DNA from: a bacterium
Lineage (GTDB): Bacteria > Elusimicrobiota > Elusimicrobia > UBA1565 > UBA9628
DNA length: 5,036 nt
Direction of reading: 5' to 3'
Assembly: GCA_021796015.1 (NCBI GenBank)
Contig: JAJYOT010000079.1
Span: 1 to 5,036, forward strand
Made by a program: the position numbers and the translations under genes. Positions 1-3,543 of this stretch are shown here, piece after piece. Under the pieces are notes generated by a model. The model saw nothing but the letters and a program-made list of their open reading frames with translations, was not told the origin of the DNA and made no database searches. Position 1 is the first letter of the stretch; every line of letters begins with the position of its first letter.

Positions 1-202
1 CGGAATGGCCATCGCCGTAAACATATGCGGTGTCGAAGAAATTGCATCCCAATTCCAAAGCCTTCAAAAGAGATTTCAAGGATTCCGCATCGTCGGTTTT
101 CCCCCACATGCTTTTCCCCACGCCCCAAGCCCCGTATCCGACGGACAAGACGTTAAGGCCGGTTCGTCCTAATTGACGAAAAGACTGTTGAAGGGAATTC
201 AT
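1..202 (-). CDS. Aldo/keto reductase, N-terminal part (runs off the left edge)
   Basis: The 67 complete codons visible read as the N-terminus of an NAD(P)H-dependent aldo/keto reductase, a TIM-barrel oxidoreductase that reduces aldehydes and ketones. The opening R-Q-L-G-R-T-G-L (residues 9-16) is the usual first beta-strand start. The segment FFDTAYVYGDGHS (residues 55-67) is the family signature and carries the catalytic Asp57 and Tyr62; the Lys and His of the tetrad lie outside the window. The start is the ATG at 202-200, which overlaps the TGA of the upstream PEBP gene (ATGA at 202-199), so translational coupling is likely. A GGAG sits about 10 bases upstream inside the PEBP gene. The substrate cannot be read from this part. 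Family assignment is firm; length and specificity are unknown because of the truncation. Confidence 0.9.
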   Translation of the reverse strand, partial: MNSLQQSFRQLGRTGLNVLSVGYGAWGVGKSMWGKTDDAESLKSLLKALELGCNFFDTAYVYGDGHS

Positions 203-765
203 CTCTGGTAAACTCCGACCAACTCTGCGGAAGCGAGCACATGCCCTTTCATCGCCTTTAAGAGCTCGTTTTTTGTCGCCTGGGAAGGAGACAAGTTCAG
301 CGCTTTGTCGAGGGCGAAAAGTTTAAAAAAATAATGGTGGACTTTTCCCGGAGGCGGAAGCGGACCGTAATAGCCGACGCGCTCAAAAGAATCCACCCCC
401 CAACAGGGACCTTGCTTGGTCCCGTCTTTCAAGGCTTCTTTTTTGGGAAAATTTTCCGGCAAGCGCCGCGTGTCGGAAGGCAAATTATAAATCACCCAAT
501 GAACCCAGGTTCCCGGAGGCGCGTCCGGGTCATCCATAATCAAGACCAGGCTCTTCGCTTTTTCCGGAACGTTGATAAATTCCAGTTCCGGAGAAACGTC
601 TTCTCCTTCCCCCGTATATTTTTTAGGAATCGGCTGATTCATCGCAAAAGCCGAACTTTTAATTTCCATTTTTTTCACCTCTCTATGCCGAGCATGAATC
701 GTCCCTGCCTGAAGGCCCGGCGGGACAATCAAGAAAACCGCCGCGAAATAAGCGCGCAATCCCAT
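199..765 (-). CDS. PEBP family protein (YbhB/YbcL, Raf-kinase-inhibitor-like)
   Basis: Phosphatidylethanolamine-binding protein family. Numbering from the longest frame (ATG at 792), the core runs from about residue 42 to 197. It shows DDPDAPPGTWVHWVIYNLP (87-105), the anion-binding-pocket signature, and then YYGPLPPPG plus HHYFFKLFALD (141-162), the second conserved block. The biochemical role of bacterial members is poorly defined; a ligand-binding or inhibitory protein is the usual description. The start is ambiguous. The ATG at 765 adds a signal-peptide-like leader (MGLR, hydrophobic AYFAAVFLIVPP, then GLQA-G), which would send it to the periplasm, with AAGG close upstream. The ATG at 669 begins exactly where cytosolic family members begin and has the better ribosome binding site. 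The ATG at 792 has no visible site. I list the 765 start, with low certainty between 765 and 669. The gene leads a two-gene unit with the aldo/keto reductase. Confidence 0.9.
   Translation of the reverse strand: MGLRAYFAAVFLIVPPGLQAGTIHARHREVKKMEIKSSAFAMNQPIPKKYTGEGEDVSPELEFINVPEKAKSLVLIMDDPDAPPGTWVHWVIYNLPSDTRRLPENFPKKEALKDGTKQGPCWGVDSFERVGYYGPLPPPGKVHHYFFKLFALDKALNLSPSQATKNELLKAMKGHVLASAELVGVYQR
676..683 (-). promoter_or_regulatory. Strong ribosome binding site before an internal PEBP start
   Basis: On the minus strand GAGAGGTG is followed by six A residues and the ATG at 669-667, which is good Shine-Dalgarno spacing. It lies inside the longer PEBP reading frame. It supports a 156-residue cytosolic product that begins MEIKSSAF, either as the only start or as a second one beside the signal-peptide form from 765. 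Confidence 0.55.
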
Positions 766-790
766 GACTCCCTTATTGTAGAATAATCTC

Positions 791-1003
791 ATGGCGATGC
801 CGGAAGACCCCGATAAAAAAAAGGATTATCTCTCGCGTTTAATCGAAGGGCTGAAGCAGACCATCGAAAATCAAAAATTCGAGCTTCCTTATTATCAGGA
901 GGGAGATGTCATGCTCGTCTACGCAAAAAAATTCATCGCCTCCTGTGAGCGGAATCTGCTTAAAGCCCAAACAGAATTAGCCGAATTAGAACGTGGGCGG
1001 TAA
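791..1003 (+). CDS. Small hypothetical helical protein, 70 residues
   Basis: I do not recognise this protein. It is 70 residues long, strongly charged (Lys/Glu-rich) and without a membrane segment. It reads as two probable helices, about residues 12-28 and 39-68, the second ending in LLKAQTELAELERGR, which is coiled-coil-like. It is divergent from the PEBP gene; its ATG overlaps the longest PEBP frame by two bases, which argues against using the 792 start of that gene. No Shine-Dalgarno sequence precedes the ATG at 791 or the one at 797. TAGAAT at 778-783 resembles a -10 box, so a leaderless message is possible. The stop at 1001-1003 lies two bases from the 3' end of the tRNA on the other strand. 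Coding status rests on the frame, the plausible amino-acid composition and the lack of any better feature in this stretch. Confidence 0.5.
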   Translation: MAMPEDPDKKKDYLSRLIEGLKQTIENQKFELPYYQEGDVMLVYAKKFIASCERNLLKAQTELAELERGR

Positions 1004-1005
1004 TC

Positions 1006-1077
1006 TGGGCCGTGAGGGATTCGAACCCCCGACCTGTCGCGTGTAAGGCGAACGCTCTACCGCTGAGCTAACGGCCC
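1006..1077 (-). tRNA. tRNA-Val (anticodon TAC)
   Basis: The 72-base minus-strand sequence folds as a full cloverleaf. The acceptor stem is GGGCCGT paired with ACGGCCC. The D arm is GCTC-AGCGGTA-GAGC. The anticodon loop is CTTACAC, with TAC at 1045-1043, which reads valine codons. The T arm is GGGGG-TTCGAAT-CCCTC, with one G-T pair. The discriminator base A is at 1006, and the next bases are GAT, so CCA is not encoded. The outermost pair of the anticodon stem (27-43) is a T-C mismatch; the other four pairs are good. The 5' end lies 9 bases after the integrase stop on the same strand, so its promoter must lie within the integrase 3' end, or it is cut from the integrase transcript. Confidence 0.96.
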
Positions 1078-1086
1078 GATTTTGAT

Positions 1087-2169
1087 TTATTTTACTACAC
1101 TTTTTACAAGAATTTCGCGCTCATCAGAAACGCTTGGTGCCATTCCTGGTGCCAACTGAGAATGAGGAAAAAGGCGCTTAACCGGAATCGCGGAATCAAA
1201 GGCGGCCATATTAGAAGCCATGTGGCCTTGACTGAGATGAGCGTATCTCAAGGTCATGGCGGGAGTGGAATGTCCCAAGGCCTTTTGGAGGGCGGGCAGA
1301 TCATTTGTCTTCATGATGTAATGAGAGGCGAAGGTATGGCGCAAATCGTGAAAGCAAAAATCCTTGACGCGGGAGGCTCTAACGGCCTGGTCAAAATAAC
1401 GGCGCAACATGATCTCCGGCAAGGCGAAAACGGGCCCCGAGGCCTTTGGCCCAAGAGCCAACAAGCATTCTCGCAGGCTGGACGCGATATGAATCTCGCG
1501 AGGCCTGCCGGACTTAGATTGAAGGATATAAATTACCCCGTGCTCCAAATCCACGTTTTCCCAGCCTAAATTGATGATTTCGCTCTTGCGCATTCCCGTC
1601 TTAACGGCGCAGATAAGAACGGGCTTAAGCCTTTCATGCGCTGCCTCATAGAGCCTCTCCCATTCCTCCATTGACAAAAAACGCAGCCGATGGGCCGGCT
1701 CTTTTTCCCGCTTGACGGCGCCGACGGGATTATCGCCGTAAAAAAGCCCCCAAAGCTTGGCCTTACTAAAAATGGAGCAAATCAAAGTTAAATGGCGATT
1801 AGCGGTCGAGACGGAGGTTTGTCCAGCGAGGGCGTTGTAGAACTTCTGGATATCGGACGGCCTCACGTCGCTCACCCTCCGAGTTCCGAATTCTTTCCGA
1901 ATCCTCACGAGCATGGAGGCCCAGGATTTGGATTTAAGCCTTTGCCCATGAAGCTCCCAAAACTTGTCCGCCAAGGAGTTAAAAGTCGCGGCGTTGGCCG
2001 CCCGGCTTGGGAAATGCCTGCGCTCGGAGATATGGGCCAATCGCTTGGCGAGAACTTCCTTGGCCAGGGAATAGCTCGCTCCCAGGCCGACCGGTTCCCT
2101 GTGACGACGGCCGGAATCATCCATGTAGTCCAGCCACCACGCCCCCCGCTTTTGGAATACTCTCGCCAT
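1087..2169 (-). CDS. Tyrosine site-specific recombinase (phage/island integrase)
   Basis: Complete 360-residue integrase that breaks and rejoins DNA at attachment sites through a 3'-phosphotyrosine link. Residues 1-50 (MARVFQKRGAWWLDYMDD...) look like a small N-terminal arm-binding domain. Residues about 63-150 are the SAM-like core-binding domain and about 165-315 the catalytic domain. All active-site residues are visible: Arg194 (TGMRKSEI), Lys219 (QSKSGRPREI), His274 and Arg277 (FHDLRHTFASH), His300 (ALGHST) and nucleophile Tyr309 (TLRYAHLS). It appears intact and likely active. The roughly 50-residue tail after the tyrosine is longer than in XerC/D, which points to an element integrase and not a housekeeping Xer protein. 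The start at 2169 follows AGAAAGAG, a weak ribosome site, with TATAAT only 11 bases away. It ends 9 bases before tRNA-Val on the same strand. The element it mobilises, and its attachment sites, are not delimited in the window. Confidence 0.95.
   Translation of the reverse strand: MARVFQKRGAWWLDYMDDSGRRHREPVGLGASYSLAKEVLAKRLAHISERRHFPSRAANAATFNSLADKFWELHGQRLKSKSWASMLVRIRKEFGTRRVSDVRPSDIQKFYNALAGQTSVSTANRHLTLICSIFSKAKLWGLFYGDNPVGAVKREKEPAHRLRFLSMEEWERLYEAAHERLKPVLICAVKTGMRKSEIINLGWENVDLEHGVIYILQSKSGRPREIHIASSLRECLLALGPKASGPVFALPEIMLRRYFDQAVRASRVKDFCFHDLRHTFASHYIMKTNDLPALQKALGHSTPAMTLRYAHLSQGHMASNMAAFDSAIPVKRLFPHSQLAPGMAPSVSDEREILVKSVVK
1135..1154. repeat. Two 8-base direct repeats near the integrase 3' end
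   Basis: TGGTGCCA occurs at 1135-1142 and again at 1147-1154, a 12-base period, inside the last codons of the integrase and about 60-75 bases from the tRNA. Short direct repeats near an integrase gene end may be arm-type binding sites for the integrase N-terminal domain. They could also simply reflect the coded residues around Leu-Ala-Pro-Gly-Met-Ala-Pro. Confidence 0.5.
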
Positions 2170-2170
2170 A

Positions 2171-2194
2171 CGCTCTTTCTATTATACCAGAGCG
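2171..2194. promoter_or_regulatory. Inverted repeat centred on the integrase -10 box, possible operator
   Basis: CGCTCT at 2171-2176 and its exact complement AGAGCG at 2189-2194 flank a 12-base centre that contains the -10 box. A further perfect 10-base palindrome, AACTTAAGTT, lies at 2207-2216, near the -35 position. Dyads over a promoter suit repression by a dimeric regulator or by the integrase itself. No protein is known to bind here; this is inferred from symmetry and position. Confidence 0.35.
2181..2189 (-). promoter_or_regulatory. Extended -10 promoter of the integrase gene
   Basis: The minus strand reads TGGTATAAT, a perfect -10 hexamer with the TGn extension; no convincing -35 hexamer lies 16-18 bases further up. 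The hexamer ends 11 bases before the integrase ATG, so the predicted transcript would have a leader of only about 4-5 bases and could be nearly leaderless. Confidence 0.6.
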
Positions 2195-2221
2195 CGGCCC
2201 CGACGGAACTTAAGTTTTTGG

Positions 2222-2441
2222 ACTGACTTAAAGCGTTAGTCACGGCGGTGAGGCGGGCGTTAATGTCGTAGGAAAACTGAGTGGGGTGGCTGAGGGCATC
2301 GGTGACCTTCGCGAGATTGCGCTCGGGGCGGCCGGGCTGATAAGAATAGCTGGTCTGGCCGCCGAGGGCGTCCGTGACGCTCAAAAGATTCCCCATCGGG
2401 TCATAGCTGAAACTCGTTTTGTTGCCTTGCGGGTCGGCGAA
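2222..2441 (-). pseudogene. Rhs/YD-repeat coding fragment, truncated at both ends
   Basis: The minus-strand frame reads about 73 residues of typical YD repeats: FADPQGNKTSFSYDPMGN, then TDALGGQTSYSYQPG, VTDALSHPTQFSYDINARL and TAVTNALSQ. It has no proper start: the only Met in frame (2396) lies in the middle of a repeat and lacks a ribosome site. The homology begins at the inner edge of the palindrome at 2437-2463. It ends near 2222, where the frame runs on into unrelated sequence upstream of and across the integrase. The fragment is in a different frame from the membrane-protein gene before it. It resembles the Rhs gene at 3540-5036 (for example GNKTSFSYD occurs in both), but it is from an internal core region and not from the core end. 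It is most likely a leftover of an older or longer Rhs gene. Confidence 0.8.
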
Positions 2442-2463
2442 ATGGGGACTGTCCCTATTTCGC
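2437..2463. repeat. 27-base near-perfect palindrome, REP-like
   Basis: Arms GCGAAATGGGGAC (2437-2449) and GTCCCTATTTCGC (2451-2463) pair at 12 of 13 positions, and the remaining one is a G-T wobble, around a single central T. Palindromes with a GGGGAC-GTCCC core recur, from memory, as dispersed REP-like elements in several environmental bacteria, some near Y1/IS200-like transposases; no such transposase is in this window. It lies 15 bases after the membrane-protein stop and exactly abuts the Rhs fragment. No T run follows on either strand, so an intrinsic terminator is less likely than a repeat or mobile-element scar. Confidence 0.75.
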
Positions 2464-2478
2464 GCGTTATTCCCAGCG

Positions 2479-3543
2479 TCATGATTCCAAGCGCTTTTTA
2501 AGTTCTTCCACGATTAGGGCCATTTTTTGATGCCCGTATTTTTCGTCAAACTCGCGCGCGACTTCCTCTAAATGCTTGAGTTTCTCATGCTTGGAATAAT
2601 GCGCGGATTTGTCCCAATAGCCCGGAAATTTTTGGGATAACTCGTATTCCACTTCTTCCTTGACTTTCAAATGCTCAAATTCATCTGGCCAGGATCCTTT
2701 GATTTTCGGAACGGACCTTCTTTCTCCTAGATTTGAAAAGGGCTTTAGTATTGTCGTCATTGCTCGAGATAACGCGCATACTCCCAAGGAAACGGTCAGT
2801 ATTACTCCAGCCAAAAGAATCTTGTTTGTTTTCATTAAAATCGATATGGAAGACTCATAAGTTACGCCAATCAAAGCCGCTATGGGGATGGTAATATACT
2901 TAGGCAATTTGGCTTTATGGATGCTTAGAGTTAGTATAGTGCCCAAAACAGCAATATCTATTATTGCCAGCCATATGGGAATGCGAAACTGATGACTTCC
3001 TCCCGATCTTGTAACCCAAAATATTACTACTCCGGTTGCGAGGAGAAATAGCGTAATTGTTGCTTTCCATTCCTTATTTTTTAGAAACCAATCCAAAAAT
3101 CCTTTTATATCCGCGTTATCATTCAGATTCCCATGAGATTTCTCAACGGCTAGAAATGATCTTAACGTCATTATAATGGGCCAATACAACACGCATACCC
3201 CAAGAAAGATAACCAGCAATATTCCACTTAGGAGACCTCTGTTCATTACGATCCAAAAGGAAGGTCCTGAAATTGTAAGGGCGAGGGCCAGGGCCAATTT
3301 TAATTTGGCTGATTTGAGTAGCCCATGTGCGCTTAGGATTACCCCGATTCCAGAAATACCATCGCTCATTATTGCCAACCAGACCGGAATACGAGTTTGA
3401 AACCATTGGTTGAGCGGGCTTGTTCTCGGCTCAATACCCCAAAATATTGCTATTGCTAGAGATATGCCAAACAGCGCTGTTATTATCTTTTCATTATTTT
3501 TTAGAAACCAATTTACAACTCCTTCCATGTATGAATTCCTCAT
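2479..3543 (-). CDS. Duplicated eight-helix membrane protein, candidate Rhs immunity partner
   Basis: I do not recognise a family. The 354 residues contain eight hydrophobic segments (about 20-36, 53-76, 80-100, 103-124, 160-177, 188-208, 213-228, 241-265). A highly charged, helical, probably cytoplasmic tail of about 85 residues follows (270-354). The membrane part is a tandem duplication: WFLKN at 12-16 and 152-156, RIPVWLAI at 51-58 and RIPIWLAI at 187-194, LGVCVL at 114-119 and LGVCAL at 253-258. Its ATG overlaps the TGA of the Rhs gene (ATGA, 3543-3540), and AAGG sits six bases upstream, so it should be co-translated with Rhs. An ATG at 3528 with AGGA eight bases upstream is an alternative start. 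The DNA is visibly more A+T-rich than the Rhs core or the integrase. Position suggests an immunity protein for the Rhs tail; this is inference only. Confidence 0.8.
   Translation of the reverse strand: MRNSYMEGVVNWFLKNNEKIITALFGISLAIAIFWGIEPRTSPLNQWFQTRIPVWLAIMSDGISGIGVILSAHGLLKSAKLKLALALALTISGPSFWIVMNRGLLSGILLVIFLGVCVLYWPIIMTLRSFLAVEKSHGNLNDNADIKGFLDWFLKNKEWKATITLFLLATGVVIFWVTRSGGSHQFRIPIWLAIIDIAVLGTILTLSIHKAKLPKYITIPIAALIGVTYESSISILMKTNKILLAGVILTVSLGVCALSRAMTTILKPFSNLGERRSVPKIKGSWPDEFEHLKVKEEVEYELSQKFPGYWDKSAHYSKHEKLKHLEEVAREFDEKYGHQKMALIVEELKKRLES
2737..3102 (-). repeat. Second copy of the internal four-helix duplication
   Basis: This encodes about residues 148-269 of the membrane protein and matches residues 8-131 helix by helix. 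The best DNA match is the 19-base stretch at 3074-3092, identical to 3494-3512, exactly 420 bases (140 codons) away. Confidence 0.75.
3151..3522 (-). repeat. First copy of the internal four-helix duplication
   Basis: This encodes about residues 8-131 of the membrane protein. Both copies share the entry motif WFLKN, the IPxWLAI helix start and the LGVC helix. Identity is high only in patches, so the duplication is older than the loss of most DNA-level identity. Confidence 0.75.

Noticed and set aside
334..786. Open frame of 150 codons on the plus strand
   Set aside because: It is antisense to the well-supported PEBP gene, and the translation is Arg/Phe-rich with no family resemblance.
1006..1077. 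Second copy of the tRNA 3' end as an attachment-site duplicate
   Set aside because: No repeat of the acceptor or T-arm sequence was seen elsewhere in the window by eye; the other end may lie beyond it.
1162..2226. Two long plus-strand frames (1162-1569 and 1792-2226)
   Set aside because: Both are antisense to the integrase, whose motifs are complete; the translations look like chance reading of the opposite strand.
1905..2396. 163-codon minus-strand frame from 2396
   Set aside because: Only its first 60 or so residues are YD-repeat sequence; the rest overlaps the integrase in another frame, so it is not one gene. It is kept only as the Rhs fragment.
2437..2463. Palindrome as an intrinsic terminator for the Rhs/membrane-protein unit
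   Set aside because: The stem is strong, but no T run follows on either strand and A-T pairs make up much of the base of the stem. A REP-like repeat explains it better.
3143..3406. Frames on both strands within the membrane-protein gene (3143-3406, 3176-3400, 2660-2860)
   Set aside because: They are shadows of a gene whose own frame shows clear helices and an internal duplication.
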